Assembly (NCBI RefSeq): GCF_001908095.1
Contig: NZ_MKGR01000018.1
Coordinates: 1-64,000 of the forward strand
DNA length: 64,000 nucleotides
Direction of reading: 5' to 3'
DNA from: Xenorhabdus thuongxuanensis
GTDB taxonomy: Bacteria; Pseudomonadota; Gammaproteobacteria; Enterobacterales; Enterobacteriaceae
Positions within the stretch are counted from its first letter, which is position 1. Each line of letters starts with the position of its first letter. The notes under the pieces are model-generated. The model did not search any database. It had not been told where the DNA came from and saw only the letters and a program-made list of their open reading frames with translations. Below are positions 22,081-36,600 of this stretch, in pieces. The position numbers were made by a program, and so were the translations under genes.

Positions 22081-23288
22081 AAAGCTTTCTCCGTAAATGT
22101 TTTACTGATGGAATTGTTAGAAGGGATCATAGAAATAATCAGTATGGACAGAACAATTGCGGCACCTGCGGTAACAAATAGTGCATGAAGTGATAAAGCG
22201 GAAACCATCCAGGATCCCACTAAAGCACCAATACCGATTGCGCCGTTAAAAAACGAAACATACACCGCGGATGCAGGAAACGTTTTGTCGCCAGCCAGAC
22301 GGAGCACCCATGTTTGTAAGCCTACGAAAATCCCAGAAATTGCGACTCCCCATAAAACGATCGCTATCAGAATATCTGTACGGGATAATAATTCTGCTCT
22401 GATACCTAAGTTCAGAAGAACAATGCCGATCAGCAAAGCAGATAGTGTGACTGTAGTTTTAAGATACTTATCAATGATAATGCCTGTCAGGAAATTCCCC
22501 ATCAAACCTGCAATACCATAAATGAATAAGATTGTAGGGATGAAACCTTTAGAAAGGGTTGGTTGCGAATTGAGCCAAGGTTCAATGAAAGTAAACGCAG
22601 CAAAGTGTGCGGTAATGGCAAGTAATGTAGCCGCATAAATTTTCCACAATATGGCTGAACTCAACACACTTTTTAAGGCGTTAATGCCAATCGTACTTTT
22701 GGTCGTGATTTTAGGAACAAGAAGCATAATGCCAAAGAATGCAACCATACTCAGCAGTGCCATCAACCAAAATGCTTGACGCCAACCAAAGTACAGACCT
22801 ATATAGTTAGACAAAGGGACTCCAAATACGCTGGCGGCTGAGACGCCACCAAAGACAATTGATGTTGCTGTACCCAGATACTTTACCGGAACCATTGCCA
22901 CAGTTGTCGCACCGATCATCGCCCAGAAAGCGCCATGAGCCACAGATCCAATGACACGAGCCACCAGCAGTACTTCAAATGAATCAATTGTTGCAGACAA
23001 GGTATTTGATATCACCAAGATGATTGTCAGCGTTAATAAAAGGATCTTTTTGGGTAGATTACCCAGAAAAACAGATGCCAAAAGTGCACTTAATGCCCCA
23101 CCCCAAGCGTACAGTGTTACTGTTATTCCAATACTGGATTCGGAAGTATGAAGGCCATCGGCTATAGGTGTCAGCAGGCCAACAGGAGCCAGCTCCGTCG
23201 TCACAATAGTGAACGTTGATATTGCAAGAATAAACAAAGCTAACCATGTCCTAAACGACATTTCAGGACTTTTAATTTCTGACGTCAT
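22077..23288 (-). CDS. MFS efflux transporter (SotB/AraJ-like)
   Basis: A 403-residue major facilitator with 12 predicted helices. The N-terminal block FTIVTTELAPVGLLTPIADGL and YAWGGALSALLAS is typical of the sugar-efflux/drug:H+ antiporter group (SotB, AraJ). It is transcribed away from the LysR gene 246 bp upstream and is coupled to the CMD gene. This suggests LysR-controlled export or detoxification of a small compound. The substrate cannot be deduced. Confidence 0.85.
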   Translation of the reverse strand: MTSEIKSPEMSFRTWLALFILAISTFTIVTTELAPVGLLTPIADGLHTSESSIGITVTLYAWGGALSALLASVFLGNLPKKILLLTLTIILVISNTLSATIDSFEVLLVARVIGSVAHGAFWAMIGATTVAMVPVKYLGTATSIVFGGVSAASVFGVPLSNYIGLYFGWRQAFWLMALLSMVAFFGIMLLVPKITTKSTIGINALKSVLSSAILWKIYAATLLAITAHFAAFTFIEPWLNSQPTLSKGFIPTILFIYGIAGLMGNFLTGIIIDKYLKTTVTLSALLIGIVLLNLGIRAELLSRTDILIAIVLWGVAISGIFVGLQTWVLRLAGDKTFPASAVYVSFFNGAIGIGALVGSWMVSALSLHALFVTAGAAIVLSILIISMIPSNNSISKTFTEKAL

Positions 23289-23534
23289 GAATTACAACCT
23301 TGGAATAAAAGTTAAAATGAGAACCTCTATTTAATTCTTCAATATCAAAATACCACCATGAATTTTCATGAGAATTGCTAATTTTGTAATTCATTTTTTA
23401 TATCAACGGCTTTATTATTCATATTGAAGCCTTACAAATAATTCACATAAAATTTAAATTGTTATGATGTAAAAAATGAGTAGACAATGTGTTTGTCATT
23501 CAATATGCCACTCAATTAATAGAATGGAGAATTT

Positions 23535-24446
23535 GTGGATAACATTAATAATAAGCTACCTAGCATAAAACAGTTGCAATGTTTTTTAGCCGTTGCTCAA
23601 GAGCTTAATTTCAGAAGAGCAGCGGAAAGGTTACATATGACACAACCTCCCCTGACTCGTCATATCAAATGTCTTGAAGAAACCCTCGGTTGTGATCTTT
23701 TTACTCGGAATACTCATGAAGTTCATCTGACAGACAATGGACTAATTCTGGTTGAAAAAGCAACACATCTCATCAATGAATTCACTCTGCTCATGCGTAA
23801 AGTCAAAAATGAGGAAACTTATTTACGTATTGGGCTTACTAGTACTCTAAATTTTAATAATATATCGGAGCTCCGTAATAAAATTAAAGCCCTTATGGTA
23901 GGAGATGAAATTGGCACACAACATCTGGTTTCTAGCCAGCTCTTGCATTTTCTCTCAAAGGATAAAATGGATCTTGTTATTATAGGAGAACAGAGCCTAC
24001 ATAATGAATATGATTTTCAATTTTACTGGCTCTATCGTGAACCCCTTCTGCTGGCAATGCCGTCCTCTCATCCTGGTAGTCTAAAAGAAAACGTTTCTCT
24101 TACCAATGTTTCAGATCTCCCCCTTTTTTGGTTTTCAAGAAATGCAAATCCCGTTTTTTACGATAAATGTGAAAATTACTTTCAACAATTACCTTTCCTA
24201 TTAAAAAGATGTAAGGAGCCTGATGACTCACTGGTCATGCTTTCCAGTATTTCAAGAGGAAAAGGTATGGCATTAATGCCCCGCTCTATGTGTATTGCTA
24301 ATCAAAAAGGACTTTGTTATAGAGAATTAGATGAAATTGCGGCTCAATCCTTGAATATTGATGTTTATGCGGCAATACGTAAGAGTGAAACCAGAGAAAT
24401 AGTCATTAATGGTTTAAACAGTTTACTCAATAAGAAGGGAATCTAA
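23535..24446 (+). CDS. LysR-family transcriptional regulator
   Basis: A 303-residue LysR regulator. The N-terminal winged helix (about residues 9-70; LQCFLAVAQELNFRRAAERLHMTQPPLTRHIKCLEE) is canonical. A co-inducer-binding domain follows. It is divergent from the MFS-CMD operon, which is its most likely target. It is also convergent with the large NRPS gene, separated by a strong hairpin. A TTGTGG GTG/ATG choice is not an issue: the reading begins at GTG or TTG-like 23535 with GGAG at 23526. The effector is unknown. Confidence 0.88.
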   Translation: MDNINNKLPSIKQLQCFLAVAQELNFRRAAERLHMTQPPLTRHIKCLEETLGCDLFTRNTHEVHLTDNGLILVEKATHLINEFTLLMRKVKNEETYLRIGLTSTLNFNNISELRNKIKALMVGDEIGTQHLVSSQLLHFLSKDKMDLVIIGEQSLHNEYDFQFYWLYREPLLLAMPSSHPGSLKENVSLTNVSDLPLFWFSRNANPVFYDKCENYFQQLPFLLKRCKEPDDSLVMLSSISRGKGMALMPRSMCIANQKGLCYRELDEIAAQSLNIDVYAAIRKSETREIVINGLNSLLNKKGI

Positions 24447-24503
24447 CTATAAAAATGAAATTTTTCTCAGTGATGACTAAGTGTCAAATTATGCAAGACA
24501 CCC

Positions 24504-24541
24504 GCCCCGCTTCTTATCGGTTTAATAATAAGAAGCGGGGC
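24504..24541. terminator. Hairpin between convergent lysR-type gene and NRPS gene
   Basis: A perfect 14-bp stem (GCCCCGCTTCTTAT at 24504-24517 and its complement at 24528-24541) with a 10-nt loop lies between the two convergent stop codons. The T-tract after it is weak on both strands, but the position suits a bidirectional terminator. Confidence 0.7.
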
Positions 24542-24628
24542 GAGATTTTATGACGCACCAGATAAATATCTTTAACCAGACAATATCGCCGTCAATAACC
24601 GCTTACTATTCCTGCAATATCACTGACA

Positions 24629-27600
24629 TTACACCGCCTCCGCTTCATAATTCATTGCTAACGCCATACTTAAGGTTTTAGCCAAAATGGTTTTATTTTT
24701 ACTATCCTCCATCAGGCTAAAATGGTCGCCCGGTACAGATGTTAACTGGAGCAAAGAATCAGGCATGACCTGTTTCCAGCCTAACGACGGTTCCATACTA
24801 AAGGAGGGTAATGCAGCTTCCGTAACAAAAGGGAGCTGCGGATAAGGTTCTCTTGCATAAAACTGGTGGAGCGTTATCGCCAATGCTTGTGGTTCATATT
24901 CTTTGACCATTTGCATATAATTTACCATCTGTTCCCAACGTTTTGCGATTAAGTCAGGACGCAGGTTTGCCGGATAGAGTTCCAGTTTTTGTGCCGCAGC
25001 AATAAATTGCACCAAATTTAGTTTATCAATTCTCTGATGCAATGCCGCAATCTCCTCTTCATGTTCCCCATCCGACTGTTTTGCCAGTTCAGCAAGAAAC
25101 TGAAGTTTGGGTTGAATAATCTGCTGCCTGAAACAATGAGGGGCAGGCGTATCAATCAAACCCAAGAAATCGACGGTTTCACCGGCATGCAAAAGTTGTT
25201 GGGCAATGGCATAAGCCAGTACACCACCAGCAGAGTAACCGTAGATCCGGTATCGGCCTTTTGGTTGAACCGCTTTCATAAAGGTGATCATTTTGGCGGC
25301 CAGCTCTTCAAGAGTCGATACCGGTTCTTCATTGATGGACGGCCAGGGCAATGCGTAAATCGGATAGTCTGACTGAATATGTTGAGCCAATCCAAAGATA
25401 TAGGAGTAATCATTCATGCCGCTGGGTACAAAGAATAGCGGCGGTTCCGTTCCGAATGGCTGCACAGGTATCGCACTGCTTTGCGGCTGAGACAGGGGAT
25501 CCAATGTGATTTTTGATGCCAGTTCAGCCAACACAGGGAATTGGAATAGGTTATTCAATGTACACATCAAACCCCGACCGGCGGCAAGGTTTATCATCCG
25601 CATAGCAAGCAGCGAGTGTCCACCCAATGCAAAGAAATTGTCATACCGGCCTATTTGCTCAGTCTCCAGCAATTCACACCAGATGGTAGCCAATGCGATC
25701 TCAACCTCCCCCTGCGGCGCTTCATAGGCCTGATGAGCAAAGGCATTTTGATCAGGCTCCGGCAGTGCCCGACGATCCAGCTTACCGTTAGGGGTCAGAG
25801 GAAATGCGTTCAGACGTACAAAAGCCGTCGGCACCATATAATCAGGCAAAATAGCACTCAGATGTTCACGCAAACGGGCGGCCAGTCCGTTATCTTCATC
25901 CGCCACGACATAAGCGATCAGACGTTTATCCTGTCCATCCCCCAAAGCCAGTACGATAGCTTCACGCACCGCCGGATACTCCGTCAGCCGAGCTTCGATC
26001 TCACCCGGTTCAATACGGAATCCCCGGATTTTAACTTGCTGGTCGTTACGGCCAATAAATACCAGATTGCCATCCGGCAAGTAGCGGACTAAATCTCCGG
26101 TTCGGTACATCCGTGCATTCGGTGTCTGACTAAACGGATCAGTCAGGAAACGTTCAGCGGTCAGATCAGGACGGTTGAGATAGCCACGCGCTACACCATC
26201 ACCACCAATATACAATTCCCCTACCGCTCCCAATGGAACCGGCTGGCCGCTAGCATCCAACAGATAAACACAGGTGTTGGCTGTCGGACGTCCGATAGGC
26301 GTTAATGCCTCAATATAATCTGCCGGACAACGCCAGGTGGTGGCACATACCGTGATTTCTGTCGGGCCATAAGCATTGAACAGCGTGAATCGGCCACGCA
26401 GTGCCTGGAGCAGCGCCGCACTGGGCGCTTCCCCACCCAGAATCAATGTTGGCCTTATGTTTATCTCCGGTAAATCCGCACCATCCCTCAACAGAGCCGG
26501 TGTCAGGCAGGCATGAGTCACTGCCTGTTCTTCCAGATAATGCCAAAGGCGGCATGGATCCTGACGAACCGTGTCGGCAGGAATATCCAAAGTGGCACCA
26601 CCACACAGTGCCATCATGATTTCCCAGGTACTGGCATCGAAACCAAATGAGGCGAATTGCAACATCCGGCTATGGGGATGAATGTCAAACTGGCTGATTT
26701 TATCCTGGATAAGATTAACCAACCCACGATGTTCAACCATCACCCCTTTCGGCATACCGGTCGAGCCGGAAGTGTAAATCACATAGGCCAGATGCCGTGA
26801 AGTTAATCCAGGAACCTGCGGATTACTATCCGGTTGGTCAGGCAGAGTATTCGGGTCAAGTACAGTTAATTTCGCCAGTGTTTTTTCACCCAATGCGGTA
26901 AGTCCGGTATTATCCGCCAGTACTACCCACGGAGCGGCATCATTCAGCATATACGCCAGACGATCAGCCGGATAGGCGGGATCCAATGGTACGTAGGCGC
27001 CTCCCGCTTTCAGCACGGCCAATAGCCCCGCTATCCTTGCTGGTGAACGTTTCACACAAATTGCTACCCGTTGATCAGGCTGCACACCCAGTTCAATTAA
27101 TTGGTGAGCCAGCCGGTTAGCATAGCCGTTCAGCTCCGCATAGCTAAAGGATTGCCCTTCATAGACCAACGCCGTAGCATCAGGGTTTTTCTCCACTTGT
27201 TGTTCAAACCGTTGATGAATGCACAGTTGGTCGGGATACGCTGTTTCAGTCGCGTTCCAGGTTTTCAGTAATAAATTCTTCTCTGTCTCAGGCAGGATTT
27301 CCAGCATCTGCACCGGCGTTTCTGGCGCTTGTTCAAGTGCCTCCACCAAACTTTCCAGCGCCTGTTGCATATAACCACATACCCGCTCCGGATCAAATGG
27401 CTGGACAATTTGCGCGGTTAAACCTAGCGCTTCACCAAAATCTTCCACTGACAGCGTAAACGGATAGTTGGTTCGCTCCTGTGCGCCAAGGAATTCAACA
27501 CCGTCCATGATTTCATTCGAAGCCGTCGGCAATGCATTGTGCCGATAGTTCAGCAAGGTACTGAACAGTGGGGTTCCACCTTGTACGCCACTGCAACGTT

Positions 27601-30600
27601 GAGCCAGCGCCAGTGACGCATGTTCATGTGTCAATAATCCCGCCAGCCAGCGATGTGTCACCTGTACACTGTCCCGTACCGGCGTATTATCCATATCCAG
27701 CCGTATCGGCAGGGTATTAATAAACAATCCCATGCCATTGTCTGCACCTTCACCGGCTGCCATGCGCCCGAACAATACTGTGCCGAATACCACTTGTTTC
27801 TGTCCGCTGGTACGCGACAACACTTGCGCCCAGGCCAGATGACACAAAGCAGCCAAGCTAACACCCAAACGCCGTGCCTGGCTGCGTAAACGTTCATTCA
27901 GCTCTGCGGTCAACATCCGGTGCGATTCTGTAATTTGCGAGCCATCATGATGAACCTCTGTCAATCCGAACGGTAACGTAGGCTCATCCACCTCAGCCAA
28001 CATGTCGGTAAAGAAGCGAATATGCTGTTCCTGACTTACCCCCAGCCGAGCCTGTGCCACCAGATTGCGGAAAGGTGCCGGCGCAGGTAAATCGTTTTCC
28101 TGTCCATCAAGATAGGCCTGAACTTCGTTACTCATCACATCCAACGCGGTATGGTCACCAATCAGATGATGCATCAGTTGCAGTACAATCCAGCGGCCAT
28201 CGCTCTCAGGTGCCACGACAAAACGCAGCAACGGCGCCTGTCCCAAATCAATACGATATCGGCGCGGATCAAAATGTTGAGCTAACTGGTCGCTGACTGA
28301 CCCGTCAGCAGTATCCAATGTCAATTCAGTCACCGATAATCGCACTTGACGGCACACCACCTGAGCAGGAACCGATAATCCTTCCCAGATAAAAGCAGTA
28401 CGCAGGATGTCATGGCGATCAATAACCTGTTGCACCGCAGCCAGATAACGATCCAGCAAAGACCGATCGGCAAAAGCCATCTGACCCGCCAGCAAATACG
28501 GGTCACCTTCGTTTGCTAATAGATGGTGGAACAAAATACCGTCCTGTAACGGCGACAACGCATAGATATCCTGAATATTGGTAATCCCGTCCGGTATCTG
28601 TTCGATGATGTAATCAATCTCAGGCTGAGTGAGATCAATCAACGGTAACATTTCCGGTGTCAGCTTCGTTGTTGCTGGCGTAATGACGTTGGCAGGCACG
28701 CATTCGCCCTGATTCAGTTTCAAGGTTTGGGCAAGTTCAGACAATACAGGGGATTGGAACAGATCACGTACTGCCAGTGTAAAACCCAGATTACGCAAAC
28801 GTTCGACCATACGCACCGCGAGCAATGAATGACCACCCAATGCAAAGAAACTGTCATGTCGGCTGATCTGCTCAATGCCCAGTAAGTTATGCCAAATCGC
28901 GGCGAGGGCGGTTTCCGCTTCCCCTTGTGGCGCCGCGTAAATCTGGCGGGCAAAGGCTTCTTCCCCTGGCATCGGTAGTGCCCGACGATCCAGTTTGCCG
29001 TTAGGTGTCAGCGGGAATGCGTCCAGACGTACAAAGGCCGTCGGTATCATGTAGTCAGGCAATGACGCACTCAGATGTTCACGCAGACGGTTAACCAGCC
29101 CGTCATCCGTTTCTGCCACCACCGTTTCTACCACTACATAGGCAACCAGGCGTTTGTCCTGCCCATCACCCAATGCCAATACCTGCGCTTCACGTACAGC
29201 GGCATGTTCTGTCAGCCGAGCTTCAATTTCCCCCGGTTCAATTCGGAAGCCCCGAATTTTAATCTGCTGGTCGTTACGACCGATAAATACCAGATTGCCG
29301 TCCGGCAGGTAACGAACCAAATCTCCGGTGCGATACATCCGTGCATTATCTGTGTCACTAAACGGGTCAGCAAGGAAACGTTCAGCGGTCAGATCAGGAC
29401 GGTTGAGATAGCCACGTGCAACACCGGCACCCCCTATATACAATTCCCCCACCGTTCCCAATGGAACTGGTTGGCCGCAGGTATCCAGCAGATAAATACA
29501 GGTGTTGGCCGTCGGACGCCCAATAGGAATAGGTCCATCCTGATAGTCTGATGGACAACGCCAGGCGGTAGCGCAAACGGTGATTTCTGTCGGGCCATAA
29601 GCATTGAATACCGTTGCTTTACCACGCAGTGCCTGAAGCAAGGCCACACCAGGAGCCTCACCACCGAGTATTAATGTTGGTTTGATGGTCATCGCCGGTA
29701 AATCAGCACCATCCCGCAACAGGGCAGGAGTCAAACAAGCGTGAGTTACCGATTGCTCTTCCAGATAATGCCAGAGGCGGCGTGGTTCCTGACGAACAGC
29801 ATCGTCAGGAATAGCCAGACTGGCGCCACTGCCTAATGTCATCATAATTTCCCAGACACTGGCATCGAAACCAAATGAAGCGAATTGCAACATCCGGCTA
29901 TGGGGATGAATGGCGAACTGGCTGATTTTATCCTGAATAAGGTTCACCAGTCCGCAATGTTCAACCATCACCCCTTTCGGTGTACCCGTCGAGCCAGAGG
30001 TGTAAATCACATAAGCCAGATGACAGGAGGACAACTCAGCAACGTGTGGATTATTATCTGGTTGATCGGTATCCGGCTGATCAGGCAATGAATTCGGATC
30101 AAGAACAATTTGCTGCGAAAGTATTTGCTCATTTAATGCTGAACGTCCGGTATTATCTGCCAACAAAATAGCCGGTGCAGCATCGGTCAAAATATGAATC
30201 AGACGCTCACACGGATAAGCGGGATCCAGCGGCACGTAGGCTCCCCCCGCTTTCAGTATTGCCAACAGCCCCACTATCCGCGCCGGTGAACTTGCCATGC
30301 AAATCGCCACCCGTTGATCCGGCACGATACCCAGCGCGATAAGCTGATGCGCTAATCGGTTAGCACGGATATTCAATTCCGCATAGCTAACAGATTGGTT
30401 TTCATAGACCAACGCTGTGGCATCCGGGGCATTCTCCACCTGTTGTTCAAACAGTTGATGAATGCACAACTGGTCAGGATACGCTGTTTCAGTCGCATTC
30501 CAGGTTTTCAACAACAATGTGCGCTCAGTTTCTGGCAGGATTTCCAACCTCTGTACTGGCATTTCCGGCGCCTGTTCAAGCGCCTCTGTCAGGCTCTCCA

Positions 30601-33600
30601 GAGCCTGCTGCATATAACCGCATATCCTCTCTGGATCAAAGGGTTGGACGACCTGAGCAGTCAATCCCAAATCGGAACCTCCATCCTCTACCGACAACAC
30701 AAACGGGTAGTTGGTTCGTTCCTGTGCCCCCAGGAATTCAATTCCGCCGATGATTTCATCTACTGTGGCCGGCTGGGTATTATGTCGGTAATTCAGTAGC
30801 GCATTAAATAACGGTGTCCCACTGGCTACCCCGCTGCAACGTTGCGCCAGTGCCAGTGATGCATGTTCATGCGCTAATAATCCTGCCAATCGGCTATGGG
30901 CGGCCTGTACACTCTCCTGCACCGGAGTTTCATCTATATCCAACCGTAACGGCAGGGTATTAATAAACAGCCCCATGCCATTGTCAGCACCTTCGCCAGC
31001 CTGCATACGCCCGAACAGCACCGTGCCAAACACCACGTGTTTCTGACCACTGGTACGCGACAACACCTGCGCCCAGGCCAAATGACACAGCGCCGCCACA
31101 CTGACACCTAAACGCCGTGCCTGATTACGCAGACGACTATTCAATGCAGGCGGCAGCATTCTGTGTGATTCCGCCACCTGCGAGCCGTCATGATGAACTT
31201 CCGTCAATCCGAACGGTAGCGTTGGCTCATCCACCGCCGCCAGCATATCGGTAAAGAAGCGGGTATGCTCTGGCTGGCCGGTACCCAACCGAGCCTGTGC
31301 CACCAGATGACGGAAAGGCACCGGTATCGGCAAGCTGTCTCCTCGTCCGGTAAGATACGCCCGCACTTCATTGTTCATCACTTCCAACGTGGTATGGTCA
31401 CCAATCAGGTGATGTAACAGTTGCAGCAAGATCCAGCGGCCATCAGTATCCTGAGCAATAACAAAGCGCAACAACGGTGCTTGACTCAGATCAATACGAT
31501 GCTGGCACGGATCAAAGCGTTGGGCCAGTTGGTCACTGATCGAGCCGTCAGCCGGATCGAGTGTCAATTCTGTGATAAATAAGGGAACTTGACGACAAAC
31601 CACCTGAGCCGGAGCTGATAATCCCTCCCAAATAAAAGCGGTACGCAGAATATCATGGCGGTCGACCACCTGTTGAACCGCGGCCAGATAACGATCCAGC
31701 AAAGTCCGATCCGCAAAAGCCTGTTGGGTTATCAGAAGATAAGGATCACCTTCATTTGCCAGCAAATGGTGGAATAAAATGCCATCCTGTAGCGGTGACA
31801 GGGCATAGATATCCTGAATGTTAGCCATCCCACCCGATATCTGATCAACAATGCAGTCAATTTCAAGCTGAGTGAGGTCAATCAGCGGCAGCATGTCTGG
31901 CGTCAGCGTCATCATATCCGGCGTAATGCCGTTGTCAGGTATCCTGATTTCACAATGTTGAGCCAGAGACTGAGCCAAGACACTGAGTGTCGGATGCTCG
32001 AATAGCGTTTGAATCGATACGCCCAGTCCCATGCGCCGCAAACGTTCAATCATCCGCACAGCAAGCAGTGAGTGCCCCCCCAACGCAAAGAAACTGTCGT
32101 GCCGGCTAATCTGCTCAACCTCCAGCAATTCACTCCAGATAGTGGCGAGCGCATGCTCAATTTCTCCTTGTGGCGCTTCATAAACCTGACGTGCAAAAGC
32201 ATGTTGATCAGGCGCCGGCAACGCTTGGCGATCCAGCTTGCCGTTTGGCGTCAGCGGAAACTCATCCAGACGTACAAAAGCCGTCGGCACCATATAATCC
32301 GGCAACTGCGCACTCAGGTATTCACGCAAACTGGCGGCCAATCCATCATCCGTTTGCGCTACCACATAAGCCACCAGGCGTTTATTCTGTCCATCACCCA
32401 ACGCCACTACCAATGCCTCACTCACCGCTGGGTGTTCAATCAACCGAGTTTCAATCTCTCCCGGTTCAATTCGGAAGCCACGGATTTTAACCTGTTGGTC
32501 ATTACGGCCAACAAATACCAAATTGCCATCCGGCAGGTAACGAGCCAAATCCCCAGTTCGATACATCCGCGCATCCGGTTGATGACTAAACGGATCCGTC
32601 AGGAAACGTTCAGCAGTGAGTTCAGGGCGATTGAGATAGCCACGGGCCATACCCACACCGCCAATATATAACTCACCGACTGCGCCCAGCGGCACCGGCT
32701 GACCGTGTTTGTCCAACAGATAGACACGCTTGTTAACTGCCGGTCTACCGATGGGAATTAATCCCCCTGTATAGTCTGACGGGCAATTCCAGGTGGTGGC
32801 ACAAACAGTGATTTCCGTCGGACCATAGGCATTGAACAGCGTGGCCTGACGGTTTAATGTCTGGATTAGCGTTGGACTGGGTGCTTCACCGCCCAGTATC
32901 ACGGTCGGCTTTATCGTCAGCGCCGGTAAATCCACACCATCCCGTAGCAGAGCGGGGGTCAAACAAGCGTGCGTCACTGATTGCTCTTCCAGATAATGCC
33001 AGAGATGGTGCGGGTCTTGCCGGATTGTTTCAGTCGGAATAACCAGCATAGCCCCACTGCCCAGCGCCATCATGATTTCCCAGACGCTGGCATCAAAGCC
33101 AAATGAGGCAAACTGCAACATCCGGCTGGTGACGCCAACATCAAACTGGGCAATGTGTTCCAACGTCAGGTTAACCAGACTCTGATGTTCAATCATCACC
33201 CCTTTCGGTCTGCCAGTGGACCCAGAAGTGTAGATCACATACGCCAGATGCCGTGAGGTGAGATCAGGAACCTGTGGGTTATTATCGGGTTGATCGGTGT
33301 CCGGCAGGGCATTTGGATCGAGTACAGTTAGCGTCTTCAGTGCTTCTTCACCCAGAGCTGCCCGTCCAATATGATCCGCCAGCAAAACAGTGGGTGCAGC
33401 ATCAGTAAGCAAATAAGCCAGACGTTCACCCGGATAAGCCGGATCCAATGGCACATAAGCCCCGCCCGCTTTCAACACCGCCAGCAATCCCACTATTCTC
33501 TCCGGCGATCGTGCCACACAAATGGCGACCGGTTGGTCGGGTATTACCCCTAATGCCATCAGTTGATGCGCTAATCGGTTGGCGCGGGCATTTAATTCAG

Positions 33601-36600
33601 CATAGTTGAGCGTCTGGTTTTCATACTTTACCGCGATGGCGTGCGGGGTTCTTTCTACTTGTTGTTCAATCAACTGATGAACACACAACTGTTCAGGATA
33701 CGGCGCTACGACCGCATTCCAGGTTTCCAGCAATAACGCCCGTTCAGTGGATGACAAAATATCCACGGTCGTGACTGATTGTTGAGGATGGTTCACCATC
33801 GCCCGTAGTAGAGCCTGCAAATAGCCGACCTGTCTTTCAATCGTTTCAGGATCGAACAGGGCAGAAGAATAATTCAGTTCCCCAACAACCTCACCCGCTT
33901 TCTCTGTCAATTCCAGTTGCAGATCGAATTTAGCGATATCGTATCCCTGTACAACTGGTGTCACCGCTAATCTCGGTAGTTGCCACTCTTCTGTGTCACT
34001 CTCCTGCCAGGCAAACATCACTTGGAATAACGGGGTATGTTCCGGTCTGCGGGGAGGTTGTACGATCTCAACCACCTGCTCGAAAGGCAGATCCTGATGC
34101 GCCTGTGCGCCCAGTATCGTCTGCCGCACACGCCGAAGCAGTGTGACCATATCCGGTGTACCGGATAAATTAATGCGCAATGCCAGAGTATTGACAAAGA
34201 ATCCGATCAGCGGCTCGATCTCCCGCCGGTTGCGGTTGGCGCTGGGTATACCGATCACCAGATCATCCTGTCCAGACAGACGCGACAACAGTGCCGCCCA
34301 GGCAGTCAGCAATGTCATAAATAATGTGGCACCGTGTTGTTGTCCCAACTGTTTCAGAGCCTGTACCAACACGGCATCAATCTGCACAGGTATCCGGCCG
34401 CCGGTAAATGATTGGCGGGATGGGCGGGGTCGATCTGTCGGCAATTCCAACAATACAGGAGCATCGGCCAGTGTGCGCTGCCAGTAATCACTCTGCGCCT
34501 GTAACCCTTCAACAGAGAAGACCTTACGCTGCCAAGCGGCATAATCAGGATATTGAATAACCAGCGAGGGCAATGGATCAGGCTGTTCATTCAAGCAAGC
34601 CGAATAAAGGGCGCTCAGTTCTGATTTCAATATCCCTAAAGACCAACCATCAGACACAATGTGATGCTGAGTCAGCAAGAAGGTGTAATCCTCATCGGCC
34701 CGTTGTATCAGAGCACAACGGATTAAGGGACCACAGGCAAGATCAAATGGCATTTCTGCTTCTTGTGCGCACAGAAGCTTAAGTTGCGCATCTGCTTCAG
34801 GCACGTTACGCAGATCGTATTGTTTCACCGGCAGACCAGATTCCGCTGGCAATAGTTCAACCTGAGGCTGACCGTCAGTCATGATAAAGACTGAACGCAG
34901 CGCTTCGTGACGGGCAAACAGACGATTTAACGCCTGCTGCCAGGCAGTAATATTAAGCTGCCCACGCAAATGCAGTACCAGCGGAATATGATAGGTATCA
35001 CTGACGCCATCAAACTGCGCCAGGAACCACAAACGCTGTTGAGCGAATGACAGCGGTAAAACACTATCACGGGGTACGGGAATAATCTCAGACAATCTAT
35101 TCCTTCCCTCATTGCGTTGGACGCGGATCCTCTCCGCAAAAGCCGCAAGTGACGGTGATGTAAATAAGGCAACCAGCGGCAGTTCAACACCGAAAGCAGC
35201 GATACGATTCATGACCCGTACCGCTAACAGTGAATGCCCTCCCAACGCAAAGAAGTTGTCATACCGGCTGATCTGCTCAATGCCTAATAATTCACTCCAG
35301 ATAGCCGCCAATGCAGTTTCTGTCTCCCCTTGTGGTGCTGCGTAAACCTGACGGGCAAAGGCATTCTGCTCCGGCTCCGGCAACGCCCGACGATCCAGTT
35401 TGCCGTTTGGCGTCAGCGGGAAGGCATCCAGACGCACAAAAGCCGCCGGCACCATATAATCAGGCAAAATAGCGCTCAGATGTTCACGCAAACGGGCAGC
35501 CAATCCGTTGTCTTCTTCCGCCACGACATAGGCGATTAAACGTTTGTCCTGCCCGTCATCCAGCGCCAACACACACGCTTCGCGCACCGCAGGATATTCT
35601 GTCAACCGCGCTTCGATTTCACCCGGCTCAATCCGAAATCCACGGATTTTCACCTGCTGGTCATGACGGCCAACAAACACCAAATTGCCATCCGGCAAAT
35701 AACGAGCCAAATCTCCGGTGCGATACATTCTCGCATCAATTGCATCACTAAACGGGTCGGCCAGAAAACGTTCGTCAGTCAGATCAGGGAGATTGAGATA
35801 TCCGCGTGTCACACCGGCACCACCAATATACAGCTCCCCCACTGCCCCCAATGGCACTGGCTGACAGTAGTCATTCAGCAGATAAATTGGAGTATTCGCC
35901 GTTGGACGCCCAATAGGCACCAATGCCTCAGTATAGTTTAATGGGCAACGCCAATGGGTGGCACACACGGTAATTTCCGTCGGGCCATAGGCATTGAATA
36001 GCGTGGCTTGACGGTTTAATGTCTGGAGTAGCGCTGGGCTGGGCGCTTCACCGCCCAATATCACTGTTGGCTTTATTGTCAGCGCAGGTAAATCAACCCC
36101 ATCCCGTAGAAGAGCTGGAGTTAAACAAGCGTGTGTCACCGCTTGCTCTTCCAGATAATGCCAGAGACGGTACGGATCCTGACGAACCGTGTCGGCCGGA
36201 ATAACCAAACTGGCACCACCGGTCAGCGCCATCATGGTTTCCCAAACGCTGGCATCGAAACCAAATGAAGCGAACTGCAACACCCTATTACCGGAATGAA
36301 TACCAAACTGGACAATTTTATCCCGAATAAGATTGACTAACCCACGATGTTCAACCATCACCCCTTTAGGCACGCCGGTAGAACCAGAGGTATAAATCAC
36401 ATAGGCCAGATGACGGGAAGTCAGCGCCGCTACCTGCGGGTTGCTATCCGTTTGATCAGAAAAAGTATTCGGATCAAGCAGGGTGTTTGGATCAATCAAA
36501 GACAGTCCGACAAGCGCCTCCTCGCCCAACGCTACCTGTCCGGTCTCATCAGCCAATATTATTGAGGGAGCAGCATCATTCAGGATATGCCCCAGACGTT

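Noticed and set aside
25616-29551. Several 80-160 codon plus-strand ORFs across the NRPS gene
   Set aside because: They recur at the same positions of each repeated module, so they mirror NRPS codon bias and are not genes.
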